Shown: positions 7,440 to 16,891 of the stretch, piece by piece
Layout of the letters: the number at the start of each line of letters is the position of its first letter
Position numbering within the stretch: position 1 is the stretch's first letter
NCBI GenBank assembly: GCA_023417935.1
Contig: JAEZDY010000026.1
Location: 18,402-82,401 of the forward strand
Direction: 5' to 3'
Source of the DNA: Bacteroidota bacterium
GTDB lineage: Bacteria; Bacteroidota; Bacteroidia; Bacteroidales; Lentimicrobiaceae
DNA: 64,000 bases
The notes under the pieces: generated by a model
Told to the model about the DNA's origin: nothing
The model's input: the letters and a program-made list of their open reading frames with translations, nothing else
Database searches by the model: none
Program-made: the position numbers and the translations under genes

Positions 7440-10397
7440 TTAAGCTTCGTGGTTATTTTCTTCCTTGTTTCTTACCAACGTAAGATATCCTACTGATGGC
7501 AACGTATGCAGCTCTTCAAGCAAATGGTAGTTGCGAGGTTCTTTAAATAGCTTTGAAATTTTGCTTTCAGGATCTGCCAAATCACCAAATACCAATGCGT
7601 CGGCAGGGCACGACTGTACACAGGCAGGTAGTATTTCACCATCCTGCACCAGGCGATTCTCAAGTTTTGCCTGAAGTTTCTTGTCCTGAATACGCTGTAT
7701 GCAGAAAGTACATTTCTCTACAACTCCACGCTCCCTGACTGTAACATCAGGATTGAGCACCATTCTGCCAAGATCAGAATTCATGTTATAATCAAACTTC
7801 TCATTGGTAGCATATCTGAACCAATTGAATCTCCTGACTTTATAAGGGCAGTTGTTAATACAGTATTTTGTTCCGATGCATCGATTGTATGCCATCTGGT
7901 TCAAACCTTCATTACTATGATTTGTAGCTGATACCGGACAAACATTTTCACATGGTGCATTGTCGCAATGCTGACAGGGGAGTGGCTGGAAGACAACCTC
8001 CGGATTATCAGTGCCACCAGAATAATATCTGTCAATCCTTATCCAGTGCATGATACGGGTTCTTCTTACTTCGTCCTTGCCAACAACCGGTATATTATTT
8101 TCAGCCTGGCAGGCAATAACACATGTATTGCATCCAACACACTTATTCAGGTCAACTCCCATGCCCCAATGATGACCCGGAAATACCGTTTCTTTGTACA
8201 ATGTCACGTGCTTCTCTTCGAACTCTGCATGTAGTTCATTGCCTGAGTCAGGTTTTTCTTTGTACTTTGAAAGAACAGTTTCCCTGACAATTGGCCGACC
8301 TTCAAGACTACCATGCTTCTGAGATATAGCGAGCGGATATTCTCCAGCTTCTACTTTAACATTAGCATTCAAATTATAGAACTGACGATTGTTATTCAGG
8401 ACAGTAACGAGTGAATATACATTAGTTCCTACATTGGTACCTACCTTACCAAATTTAGTGTGACCATAGCCCAATGCAACTGATATTGTCCTGTCTGACT
8501 GGCCTGGCTGAACGTTAACAGGTAATTTCAAGTCGTTGATGCTGATCAATGAACCCGTACTTACTGAAAGATCAAGAGCTGTTTGAGGAGAAACAGAGGC
8601 AAAGTTATCCCACGAAATTTTGGCAATAGGGTCGGGGAGTTCCATCAACCAGGGATTGTTGGAATGAGTTCCATTGCCAATTGCAACTGAGGTGTATAAG
8701 TCTATTTCAATGCCATTTTTATTACCGGTAATCGGTTTATCTAAAGCAGAAATTGCATCATTTACCAAAGTATTACTATAACCAACCTGTGGAGCAGCAA
8801 TATCTAGTTCATAAATTCCTCTTTGAAGAATAGCATTCCAGTCGAGTTCAGCATCCTGGATGATATTAGTTTGCCAATAGTTTTTCAGATAATTATAGAA
8901 ATCAGGTTCTCTACCCATCCACATAAGCAAACTATCTTGTGGTTGTCGGGTATCAAATAAATTTCTTATAGCGGGCTGGGCTAAGCTAAACATGCCTGTT
9001 TTTGGTTCGGCATCATCCCATGATTCAAGATAATGACTAGCGGGTAAGATGTATCTGAAATGTTCGTTTGTTTCATTAACTGTACCATTTAAGGAAACAG
9101 TTACTTTTAAATTACTGAGACCGTTAATAAACCCTTCGGCATTATGATAATCGTAAACGGGGTTAGTATTCCATATGATAATACCACCAACGGTGTTGTT
9201 ATTCATTTCACTTATCAGCTGGTCCATATCACTGTCTATGGCTCGCTGGGTGAGTATTAACCTGTTAAGATCGAGTGTGTTTCCATAGTTACCAAGCATG
9301 AAATTGATGTCGTTAATAACTAATTGAACATCAGGGTCATTGCTGCCGGAAATAACTATTGACTTACCTTTTGCGTTCCATAATGCACTTGCAATTTCTT
9401 TGATTGAAAAATGCAGATCATTTGCAGGGCTACTTGTATTACCGGCTAAACGGGATATCTCACCATGGAGTTGCATGATAATGCCCGGCATTTCGGATGA
9501 TTTGACAGGGTACCGGTTATCAGCTTTACTACCAGTAATTGTTAAACCGGTCTCAAATTGATAATGCTTAACCAGTGTATCACCACCATTTTGCAAGTCT
9601 CTGGCAACACCATACTTATAAGCAAATTCCCCCGGTGATATCCATGTTCCGAGAAAGTCTGCTGAAAAAGATACTATTACATCTGCTTTATCAAAATGGT
9701 AGTCGGGTATTCCATCCATATTAAAACTTACCCTATTTGCTGTCAACATTGCTGAAGCAGATACCGGCTCGTACATTACATGCCTGCCGGGATATAACGA
9801 TAGAAACTCGTTAATCAACGACATTGTTGATGGACTAATAATATTCGATGTAAGTATTACAGTTTGCTGTCCTGCAGCTGCAACATCTTTCAGACGAGCG
9901 ATAATATCAGAATCGGCAATTTGCCATGAAGTAGGACTTCCATCCTTAACAGGCTTTTTTAATCGGGCACTTCCATCGTATAAGCTTAGAACTGAAGCCT
10001 GTACCCTTGCAGTGGTCCTGCCACGGCTAATTGTTGACAAAGGATTACCCTCAACCTTGATAGGCCTGCCGTCGCGTACTTTGACTATGATACTATTATA
10101 TTCATAACCATCAAAATAAGTAGTAGCATAATGATTAGCTGAACCGGGAGTTACTTCTTCAGGTTTTATAAGGTATGGAATGGCCCTTTTAACAGGATTT
10201 TCGCAACTGGATGCTATGGCCGCACCAGCAAAACTAAATCCGCAAAATTTAAGAAAATTTCTACGGGATGACGGTTTTGCTGCAATTTCTTCATCAATTA
10301 TATCAAGTAGGGAACGATCATCGTTACTTATTTCTTCAGCTGAATTGTCAGCAGTTCCATTTAGTAATTCAATGTTGCTCCAGTATTTTTTTTCCAT
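7440..10397 (-). CDS. actB: alternative complex III subunit ActB (Tat-exported molybdopterin-like and Fe-S protein)
   Basis: A 985-residue fusion. The N-terminal two thirds is a molybdopterin-oxidoreductase-like fold that in ActB binds no molybdenum cofactor; the C-terminal part carries the Fe-S clusters. A twin-arginine motif SRRNFLK (Arg45-Arg46) precedes a hydrophobic stretch ending ASSC (Cys65), so Tat export and possible lipidation are likely. Cluster motifs in the last ~230 residues include CVGCNTCVIAC, CQHCDNAPCENVC, CIGTKYCINNC, CTFC and CVQSCP, enough for one 3Fe-4S and three 4Fe-4S clusters as in known ActB. It lies 46 bp after actA and 25 bp before actC. Confidence 0.95.
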   Translation of the reverse strand: MEKKYWSNIELLNGTADNSAEEISNDDRSLLDIIDEEIAAKPSSRRNFLKFCGFSFAGAAIASSCENPVKRAIPYLIKPEEVTPGSANHYATTYFDGYEYNSIIVKVRDGRPIKVEGNPLSTISRGRTTARVQASVLSLYDGSARLKKPVKDGSPTSWQIADSDIIARLKDVAAAGQQTVILTSNIISPSTMSLINEFLSLYPGRHVMYEPVSASAMLTANRVSFNMDGIPDYHFDKADVIVSFSADFLGTWISPGEFAYKYGVARDLQNGGDTLVKHYQFETGLTITGSKADNRYPVKSSEMPGIIMQLHGEISRLAGNTSSPANDLHFSIKEIASALWNAKGKSIVISGSNDPDVQLVINDINFMLGNYGNTLDLNRLILTQRAIDSDMDQLISEMNNNTVGGIIIWNTNPVYDYHNAEGFINGLSNLKVTVSLNGTVNETNEHFRYILPASHYLESWDDAEPKTGMFSLAQPAIRNLFDTRQPQDSLLMWMGREPDFYNYLKNYWQTNIIQDAELDWNAILQRGIYELDIAAPQVGYSNTLVNDAISALDKPITGNKNGIEIDLYTSVAIGNGTHSNNPWLMELPDPIAKISWDNFASVSPQTALDLSVSTGSLISINDLKLPVNVQPGQSDRTISVALGYGHTKFGKVGTNVGTNVYSLVTVLNNNRQFYNLNANVKVEAGEYPLAISQKHGSLEGRPIVRETVLSKYKEKPDSGNELHAEFEEKHVTLYKETVFPGHHWGMGVDLNKCVGCNTCVIACQAENNIPVVGKDEVRRTRIMHWIRIDRYYSGGTDNPEVVFQPLPCQHCDNAPCENVCPVSATNHSNEGLNQMAYNRCIGTKYCINNCPYKVRRFNWFRYATNEKFDYNMNSDLGRMVLNPDVTVRERGVVEKCTFCIQRIQDKKLQAKLENRLVQDGEILPACVQSCPADALVFGDLADPESKISKLFKEPRNYHLLEELHTLPSVGYLTLVRNKEENNHEA

Positions 10398-10443
10398 TTA
10401 AAACAGTGATTAATATGGATAATATCGTTAATTGCGAATAATA

Positions 10444-11955
10444 TTAATAATGACATTTCATACAATCAGTGCCACCAATGTCTTCAACGGTTACCGGTAA
10501 TTCTTCCCCGTTAGCGTTAGTTTTAATAAGACCCTGGAATCTTGAATAGTATTTATTTCCCTTAATGTCGACTTCTGTGTCACGATGGCAGTTTACGCAC
10601 CATCCCATTGAGAGATCCTTTTCCTGTCTGAGGATGTGCATTTCTTCAACCTTACCATGGCATGTGTTACACTCAACCTTACCTGCATTAGCATGCTGCG
10701 CATGACTAAAATACGCATGATCAGGAAGGTTGTGAACTCTTACCCATTGAATTGGAGTCCCTGATTCAATAGCCTTGTATATTTTATTAATTTCAAAGTT
10801 TCCTGAATTTGTTCCTGTTCTTACAACGTTATGGCAATTCATACATACATTGGCAGAAGGAATATTGGCAGCTTTACTGAAATCAACGGTATGATGGCAA
10901 TAGCGGCAATCAGTTTTATTGTCGCCTGCATGTATTTTATGCGAGAATTTAATAGGTTGGTCGGGTGCATAACCTTGAGTTCTGCTTAGATCCCGTGCTT
11001 CCACATAAGCAAGTCCACTATGAACACTGATTCCAATAAGCAAGATTGTGATGTGGACTATTTTATATTTGATTCGGCGGGTAAAGAGCAGGTCAATAAT
11101 AGCAATAGTCATCAAGAATCCAAAACCTAGGAAGAGCATCAATTTAACAGGGAAAATTTTATGTTCTTTAAGCTCCGAACCACTAATATGTGAAAGGTAA
11201 GCAGCATAGTAGTGAATTTCCTCTTCAGAGAATTTCATCCCTTGATGCGCGGCCTCCATCTTAGGAGAAACAGGTTGAGTTAAAGATTGATAGATGTTCG
11301 TACTACTGGTATCCATAAATGAATTGGCCAGGTCAATTACTGATGGGTTCCAGTTCAATGAATCGCTGGTAACAGTGTTGTGACATCCAGTACAATTGAA
11401 ACTGCCTCCTGCCTGTAAAGGTATGAGTCCATGAAATAGTCTTTCGCCTCTAAGATATTCTTCATGTGTGAAACCTGTCCTTTTATTTACATCAACATCA
11501 AGAACTTCAACAACTTTAGGTTCCCACTGATCTATATGTTCAATAATGCTGTTTATTTCACCATCAGAAAGTTGGGTAAAAGAGGGCATAATAGATTTGT
11601 TGTACTCCTGGTATATTCTGACCGCTATTGTGTCGCCTGATTGTATAACTTCCTGTGAATTCCTGATGAAACTGGTTAACCAGCTTCTTTCTCTCCGATC
11701 AGTCACACCTGAAAGGTCAGGACCTACCATTCTACCTTCGCCAATGGTATGGCAAACAGTGCAGTGTTTCTCAAATAACAGCTTTCCATCCTGGGAGAAT
11801 GACATAGAAGGGAAAAACGTTAAAACTGAGATAAGTACAATAATAAGCCTGTGGATCAATATCTTACTGTAAAACTTTGCTTTCAGATTCATATTAAGCA
11901 TATTATTTGTGATTGGTAATTTAAGAAAGAAATAAAAGAATCGAAATAAATCCAT
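10444..11955 (-). CDS. actA: alternative complex III subunit ActA, multihaem cytochrome with two extra N-terminal c-type domains
   Basis: The protein has seven CxxCH haem sites. Two lie in an N-terminal region resembling tandem monohaem cytochromes c: CTVCH at residues 65-69, with a candidate Met ligand in SIMPSF, then CTGCH. Two hydrophobic helices follow, and then the pentahaem c7-like core with CRYCH, CMNCH, CNTCH, CVNCH and CMKCH. Classic ActA is only the pentahaem unit, so this is a fused, larger form. Export is by the hydrophobic stretch LIIVLISVLTFF, cleaved near SFSQ. The ATG at 11955 adds 21 residues of atypical leader; the ATG at 11892 gives a normal signal peptide and is equally plausible. 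It is first in the operon; no promoter box was identified. Confidence 0.93.
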   Translation of the reverse strand: MDLFRFFYFFLKLPITNNMLNMNLKAKFYSKILIHRLIIVLISVLTFFPSMSFSQDGKLLFEKHCTVCHTIGEGRMVGPDLSGVTDRRERSWLTSFIRNSQEVIQSGDTIAVRIYQEYNKSIMPSFTQLSDGEINSIIEHIDQWEPKVVEVLDVDVNKRTGFTHEEYLRGERLFHGLIPLQAGGSFNCTGCHNTVTSDSLNWNPSVIDLANSFMDTSSTNIYQSLTQPVSPKMEAAHQGMKFSEEEIHYYAAYLSHISGSELKEHKIFPVKLMLFLGFGFLMTIAIIDLLFTRRIKYKIVHITILLIGISVHSGLAYVEARDLSRTQGYAPDQPIKFSHKIHAGDNKTDCRYCHHTVDFSKAANIPSANVCMNCHNVVRTGTNSGNFEINKIYKAIESGTPIQWVRVHNLPDHAYFSHAQHANAGKVECNTCHGKVEEMHILRQEKDLSMGWCVNCHRDTEVDIKGNKYYSRFQGLIKTNANGEELPVTVEDIGGTDCMKCHY

Positions 11956-12139
11956 GTATACAAGTAAGAAGAGGTTTTTAAACGCTTCCTCATAAAATGT
12001 GTTTTAACGTGCGCTCTCTAATGAATATGTGTGCGAATATAAATCAGTTTCAGGTTACAAGCAATTATCTACTATACAAAAGTGAATAATATGCTGTATT
12101 TTATAATGAATCTAAACAAAGCTAGAAATAATTGGGCAT

Positions 12140-12180
12140 AAAAAATATGCCCCTGACTAAAACTAATCAAGGGCATATTA
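12140..12180 (-). terminator. rho-independent terminator of the tRNA-Ser gene
   Basis: On the minus strand a near-perfect stem (ATATGCCCTTGA pairing with TCAGGGGCATAT, loop of about 10 nt) is followed directly by six T residues. It lies 6 nt beyond the 3' end of tRNA-Ser, so the tRNA is very probably a single-gene transcript. Confidence 0.85.
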
Positions 12181-12185
12181 AATTG

Positions 12186-12272
12186 CGGAGAGAAAGGGAT
12201 TCGAACCCTTGGTACCCGTAAGGGTACAACGGTTTTCGAGACCGCCCCATTCGACCGCTCTGGCATCTCTCC
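12186..12272 (-). tRNA. tRNA-Ser(CGA)
   Basis: An 87-nt class II tRNA. The 7-bp acceptor stem GGAGAGA/TCTCTCC is followed by a D arm. The anticodon stem is GCGGT/ACCGT around the loop CTCGAAA, giving anticodon CGA (reads UCG). The long variable arm pairs GTACCC with GGGTAC, and the T arm contains GGTTCGAATCC. The discriminator base is G, as expected for serine, and CCA is not encoded. A 64-codon reading frame beginning MPERSNGAVSK runs through the gene and is a tRNA shadow, not a protein. Confidence 0.97.
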
Positions 12273-12286
12273 ATCAATATTGAGTG

Positions 12287-12294
12287 CAAAAGTA
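12287..12294 (-). promoter_or_regulatory. candidate -7 box of the tRNA-Ser promoter
   Basis: On the minus strand TACTTTTG matches the Bacteroidota -7 consensus TAnnTTTG. It ends 14 nt before the mature tRNA 5' end, which suits a short precursor leader. No convincing -33 TTTG was found at the usual spacing, so support is moderate. Confidence 0.45.
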
Positions 12295-12381
12295 TTGAAT
12301 TAAATGGTTTTGGAGGCCTGCAACATTTAATTTTAAATCAAAGTGCCAGTATAGTACATGCTAATCTTTTTCATGGTAGTA

Positions 12382-12418
12382 TAAAAAAATAAAGCCTCTT
12401 GTGAAAAGAGGCTTTATT
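12382..12418 (-). terminator. rho-independent terminator after the CsbD-like gene
   Basis: On the minus strand AAAGCCTCTT and AAGAGGCTTT form a 10-bp stem with a 5-nt loop, followed by a T-rich run. It lies about 20 bp after the stop codon of the CsbD-like gene and separates it from the tRNA unit. Confidence 0.85.
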
Positions 12419-12437
12419 TGAGAAATATTGGAATCGT

Positions 12438-12623
12438 TTATAGGTCACGAAGCGCTTCGCGAATTTCGCGATCAGTTTTTCCAAGTTTTTGTTGGAGACG
12501 TCCGAGAAGTTCATCTTCACGTCCTTCTTCATATTTTAGATCATCATCTGTAAGTTCAGCATATTTTTGCTTCAGTTTACCTTTCATTTCATTCCAGTTA
12601 CCTCTCAGTTCCATATTGTCCAT
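12438..12623 (-). CDS. CsbD-family stress protein
   Basis: A 61-residue charged, soluble protein matching the CsbD family: it opens MDNMELRGNWNEMKGKLKQK, has the family's helical W-N-x-x-K-G-K-L-K-Q pattern, and continues with the acidic LTDDDLKYEEGREDEL segment. CsbD proteins are abundant general stress proteins of unknown biochemical role. A purine-rich AAAGG lies shortly upstream of the start. The gene has its own terminator and lies between the tRNA and a histidine kinase. It belongs in theme with the stress-type genes at 17.6-21.2 kb. Confidence 0.85.
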   Translation of the reverse strand: MDNMELRGNWNEMKGKLKQKYAELTDDDLKYEEGREDELLGRLQQKLGKTDREIREALRDL

Positions 12624-12713
12624 ATAATTACCCTTTCTTTTTTAAGTGAGTTGTTTATTCTACAAATTTCGGAGCAAAAGGCAGAAATTGCATTATACTT
12701 TAGGTTGGAAATT

Positions 12714-14321
12714 TTACATGTATTCTATATTGTCTTCATTTTCAACAGGAAAGAAAACATTAAAGCTTGAACCCTCACCCGGAGTTCCTGAGGCAGTTAT
12801 ATATCCATTATGGTTTTGGATAACCTTTTTACAAATAGTCAAGCCAATTCCAGTGCCGGTATATTGATCTTTTCCGTGTAGTCTCTGGAAGATTTCAAAG
12901 ATTTTATTTGCATATTGCTGATCAAATCCAATACCGTTATCAGTAAAGTTAATGCAATAATAGTGTGCAATTTTCTTTAATCCGAAACCTGTAATAAGTT
13001 CGCCGGGAACTACCTTACAAGTAATATTAATAACAGGTGTTTCAGAATGTTTACTGTACTTTAATGCATTATCAATCAAGTTAATAAATAGTTGCTGAAT
13101 TTGAGAAGGTATAACATTTAATACAGGTAATGGCTCAGCATTAACCAATGCACCTTTTGTTGATATGTCCTCTTTGAGATTGTTAATTGATTCAGCAAGT
13201 ATTTTATTCAAATCTGTTGGAATTTTAACTACTGATGCATTATTGGTTCTGGAGTAATCCAACAGGTCGTTTATCAGATTTTGCATTCGCAACGCTGCAT
13301 GTGTAATGCGGTTGAAGTAATTCATAGTGGTTTCAGAGAGTTTGCCTTCCTCTTTATCCAATATCATTTTAGATAGAACTTGGATTTTTCTGAGTGGCTC
13401 CTGAAGATCATGTGAGGCCATATGGTTGAATGATGCCAGTTCATCGTTCTGCCTCTCTAACTGGAGATTCTTTTCTTCGAGCATAATTTCTTTATCAATT
13501 AAAGAAGTAATGTCCTGCGCTATACCAACGATAAAACTGTTTTTATTTATCCTCATCTTGTCAGAAGTGCCCTTAATATATCTCACCTTACCATCGCGCC
13601 TGATGAGCCTGAACACACTGATACTCGTGCGGTTCATTTGATAATCCTTTAAACTGGTTTCAATAAGATTTGGACGATCATCAGGATGTACTAGATTTAA
13701 TACACTTTCGAAACTGATTTCTTCCCTTGAAGAATAACCGCTTATTTTCTGAAGATTTTCTGAAAAACTAAATTCATTTGTTTCAAGATTAATATGCCAG
13801 TGCCCTAAACCTGCACTAATTTCAGCATTGCGGATTACTTTAAGAGAAGTTGTTAATTCAATGTTGGCAATCCTTAATTCCTCCTGGCGTTTTTCCAGTT
13901 GAGCTATTTTTAATACATCAGTTGTAATATCTTGTATAGTTCCAATAAGCAATTTATTACCTGAGATTTCAACAATACTGCTAATGGCCTTTACATGTTT
14001 AATTTTTCCTGTTTTCGTTATTATCCTGTATTCCCATGAATCAGCTTTTTTGCTGGTAATTGTTTTTAAACGAACTTCTTCAATGCGTTGTTTATCTTCT
14101 GGATGTAAGAATCTTGTATTGAAGTAGTCAATATCAGGTTTAAATTCATTTGGTTCGCACCCAAGAATTCGATAAAAGTTATCGGAATAGAAAAGCTCAT
14201 GTGTATCCAGATTCCAGGAAAAAGTTCCCATATCCGCATTTATCTCAGCCTGCTTGAATATGTACTCACGGACAAGGGAATCCTCAGTGTTTGTAGCAAT
14301 TTGTAAATTGGCATCTCTCAT
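12714..14321 (-). CDS. cytoplasmic PAS-domain sensor histidine kinase
   Basis: A 535-residue kinase without signal or membrane segments. Two PAS_3-type domains (about residues 25-135 and 165-275) each have the GxxxW and RIxxKxGKIxxV pattern. A short coiled coil leads to the HisKA domain with phospho-acceptor His304 (MASHDLQEPLRKIQ). The C-terminal ATPase domain has N box NLIDNALKYS, G1 DNGIGF and G2 TGTGIGL. There is no receiver domain and no response regulator next to it, so it is an orphan kinase by position. The closely similar HisKA core in the kinase at 21.5-23.3 kb suggests both belong to one paralogous group. Confidence 0.92.
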   Translation of the reverse strand: MRDANLQIATNTEDSLVREYIFKQAEINADMGTFSWNLDTHELFYSDNFYRILGCEPNEFKPDIDYFNTRFLHPEDKQRIEEVRLKTITSKKADSWEYRIITKTGKIKHVKAISSIVEISGNKLLIGTIQDITTDVLKIAQLEKRQEELRIANIELTTSLKVIRNAEISAGLGHWHINLETNEFSFSENLQKISGYSSREEISFESVLNLVHPDDRPNLIETSLKDYQMNRTSISVFRLIRRDGKVRYIKGTSDKMRINKNSFIVGIAQDITSLIDKEIMLEEKNLQLERQNDELASFNHMASHDLQEPLRKIQVLSKMILDKEEGKLSETTMNYFNRITHAALRMQNLINDLLDYSRTNNASVVKIPTDLNKILAESINNLKEDISTKGALVNAEPLPVLNVIPSQIQQLFINLIDNALKYSKHSETPVINITCKVVPGELITGFGLKKIAHYYCINFTDNGIGFDQQYANKIFEIFQRLHGKDQYTGTGIGLTICKKVIQNHNGYITASGTPGEGSSFNVFFPVENEDNIEYM

Positions 14322-14549
14322 GTAAAACTCCGAATTAACGTTCCACCAAAGATAATATCAATAATTAACCTGCACGTGAAAAAAAATAAAATTTATCATA
14401 GGAATTAACTCACAGTCAGGCATATTTAACAAATATTTCTTCTTAAATTTATAGTGCTTGTGTGTTAAATAATGTAATTTAATAGACCTGTTTTATAATA
14501 AGATACACTTTAGGTTTGTTTAATTTTACTTTCGAATAAAACTAAACAA

Positions 14550-15731
14550 ATGAAATCCAGTAAATCAGGAAATCGCTTATTAAGAAATAAAAAGTTAATT
14601 ATAATAATGAGTATTATAATTATACTTGTCATAATCCGTTTGTTCTTACCCAGAATCGTTCTGCATTATGCAAATAAAAGCCTTGCTAACCTCGAGGGCT
14701 ATTATGGACAGATAAGAGATATAGACATTTCTCTATATAGGGGAGCCTATCAGGTTGATGATATCTTTATTGATAGAGTAGATTCATCAAGCGGTGACAG
14801 AACTCCATTTTTCTCGTCTGATAAGATCGACTTGTCGGTTGAATGGAATGCATTATTTGATGGACGTGTTGTTGGAGAACTTGCATTCATTAATCCAGTT
14901 TTGATTTTCACCAAGGACAAGGCTGAGCCGGAGCAGGTACAACATGATACTTCAGATTTCAAACAAGTGTTAAGGGATTTAATGCCTTTGAAAGTCAACC
15001 GTTTTGAAATAAATAATGGATCAGTGCATTACAAAGATGAAACCAGTAAGCCGGTTGTTGATGTTAAAATTGACCAATTATATGCTTTGGCAACTAATCT
15101 TTCCAACGTCAAGGATACAGCTCTCCTGTCGGCATCAATTACAGCAACAGGTCACGTGTATAAAGGAACTTTACATCTTGATATGCGGCTTGATCCATTG
15201 GCAGATGACCCAACCTTTGATATGAATGCTGAAATAAAGAACACCAGCTTGCCTGAATTCAATGATTTCTTTCAGGCGTATGGCAAGCTTGATGTTAATA
15301 AAGGAACTTTTGGCCTTTATACTGAAATCGCCGCCAAAGACCGGAAATTTACAGGTTATGTAAAACCTGTTATTAATGATCTTGATGTGGTGGGGCCGGA
15401 AGACAGGGATGACAATATATTAAGAAAATTATGGGAAGGTATTGCCGGTGCCTTAGGGCAGGTCCTTGAAAATCCTAAGAAGGAACAGGTAGCTACAAAA
15501 ATTCCTATTGAAGGCAACTTTGATGATACAACTATTGGTACCTGGTATGCAATCACCAATGTGTTAAAAAATGCATTTATTCAAGCATTGTATCCGGCTC
15601 TTGACCATCAGATTTCAATTGCAAGTGTTGAAGCTGAAAAGCCTGAAGAAAAGAAAGGTTTCTTTGAAAGGATTTTCAGCAAGGATAAAAAGGACGACAA
15701 AGAGGATAAAAAAGACGAGCAAAAGCAATAA
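14550..15731 (+). CDS. DUF748 (AsmA-like) membrane-anchored protein
   Basis: A 393-residue protein with one N-terminal membrane helix (about residues 15-34) and a large periplasmic part. The region around residues 75-200 has the DUF748 pattern (VEWNALFDGRVVGELAFINPVLIF, then RDLMPLKVNRFEINNGSVHYKD). DUF748 proteins are related to AsmA/TamB, envelope proteins linked to outer-membrane lipid or protein homeostasis. The C-terminus is a Lys/Asp/Glu tail of about 35 residues. It is first of three plus-strand genes; the next starts 26 bp later. The precise role is unknown. Confidence 0.82.
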   Translation: MKSSKSGNRLLRNKKLIIIMSIIIILVIIRLFLPRIVLHYANKSLANLEGYYGQIRDIDISLYRGAYQVDDIFIDRVDSSSGDRTPFFSSDKIDLSVEWNALFDGRVVGELAFINPVLIFTKDKAEPEQVQHDTSDFKQVLRDLMPLKVNRFEINNGSVHYKDETSKPVVDVKIDQLYALATNLSNVKDTALLSASITATGHVYKGTLHLDMRLDPLADDPTFDMNAEIKNTSLPEFNDFFQAYGKLDVNKGTFGLYTEIAAKDRKFTGYVKPVINDLDVVGPEDRDDNILRKLWEGIAGALGQVLENPKKEQVATKIPIEGNFDDTTIGTWYAITNVLKNAFIQALYPALDHQISIASVEAEKPEEKKGFFERIFSKDKKDDKEDKKDEQKQ

Positions 15732-15757
15732 GAATAGTTAATAACAAAGATATCTGT

Positions 15758-16879
15758 ATGAAGAAGAAACTGCTAAATTTCTGGAAACTGTTAAAGACAG
15801 CATTCAAACAATGGAATGAAAAAGACCCCTTCAGAGAAAGTGCAATTATTGCTTATTATGCTATTTTCTCATTACCAGGATTGCTTCTGGTAATAATTAC
15901 CTTAGCTGGATACTTTTTTGGTAAAGGGCAAGTGAATGAGTATTTAAGTGGACAGATTGCGAGCGCATTAAGTGAAGACACTGCCCGGCAGGTTCAAGTG
16001 GTTGTTGATAAAGCCTATGACGAAGACCAGTCGTTTATTGCAACGATAATAGGAATTGCCACAATTCTCATGGGGGCTACTGGAGTGTTTTTTCAGTTTC
16101 AAAAATCACTCAATTTTATTTGGGATGTTAAGCCAGATCCTGAAAAATCAGGGATTTGGCAGGTTGTTAAAGCGCGCTTATTTTCGCTCGGGTTAATAAT
16201 CACAATTGCCTTCCTTCTGCTGATATCACTAGTAATAACTACGGTACTTTCTGCCCTGGCTGGCTATATTCAGAGGAACTGGCCTGATTACATCATGTTT
16301 CTATTCCATATTGTTAATTTCCTGTTTTCACTGGCCATTATAACTTTACTTTTTGCTATGATGTTCAAGTTCATGCCTGATGCAAAAGTGAGGTGGCGAA
16401 CTGTATGGATAGGTTCAGTACTAACCTCGTTATTATTTGCACTAGGAAAGTCAGCGCTTGGCATATACTTTGGTCAGGCTAATCCGGGCTCAGGATATGG
16501 TGCTGCAGGTTTCATAATTTTGATTCTTTTGTGGACTTCTTACTCGTCAATGATAGTATTTTATGGTGCAGAATTCACCAGAGCATATTCCGATTTTAAG
16601 TATGGTGGGAAAGTTGAACCATCAAATCATGCAACTAAAGACAAGAAAGCCGAGTGCATTAAACAAATGGATTCAAAAGGAAACTATACTGGCAATTGTG
16701 AGGCAGATAATTCAAATACTGAGGAATCAAAAAGCGAAAATGCGCAGAATGTTGATAAGAAGAAGAAGATTGATAAGCATCAGGATAGTGATATAGTTCA
16801 AAAGAGTGATAAGAATCAAAAAAGTGATTTGGCTCAGAATAGTGATAAGAACAAAAGAATATTTAGAAAAAGAGGGTAA
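15758..16879 (+). CDS. YihY/BrkB-family inner-membrane protein with charged repeat tail
   Basis: A 373-residue protein. The first ~285 residues match the YihY/virulence factor BrkB family: the opening FKQWNEKDPFRESAIIAYYAIFSLPGLLLV, six helices, and the segment QANPGSGYGAAGFIILILLWTSYSSMIVFYGAEF. The function of the family is unsettled, and the old RNase BN label is wrong. The last ~85 residues are an unusual hydrophilic tail rich in Lys, Asp, Asn and Ser, with degenerate repeats of the type DKNQKSD. The tail should be cytoplasmic and disordered. It ends 12 bp before the glycosylase gene. Confidence 0.88.
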   Translation: MKKKLLNFWKLLKTAFKQWNEKDPFRESAIIAYYAIFSLPGLLLVIITLAGYFFGKGQVNEYLSGQIASALSEDTARQVQVVVDKAYDEDQSFIATIIGIATILMGATGVFFQFQKSLNFIWDVKPDPEKSGIWQVVKARLFSLGLIITIAFLLLISLVITTVLSALAGYIQRNWPDYIMFLFHIVNFLFSLAIITLLFAMMFKFMPDAKVRWRTVWIGSVLTSLLFALGKSALGIYFGQANPGSGYGAAGFIILILLWTSYSSMIVFYGAEFTRAYSDFKYGGKVEPSNHATKDKKAECIKQMDSKGNYTGNCEADNSNTEESKSENAQNVDKKKKIDKHQDSDIVQKSDKNQKSDLAQNSDKNKRIFRKRG

Positions 16880-16891
16880 CTATTTACCAAT

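Noticed and set aside
12072..12266. A 64-codon frame beginning MPERSNGAVSK on the minus strand
   Set aside because: It runs through tRNA-Ser(CGA) and its terminator; this reading frame is a known shadow of serine tRNA genes.
16563..16796. A 77-codon frame overlapping the BrkB gene tail
   Set aside because: It is an out-of-frame reading of the low-complexity Lys-rich tail.
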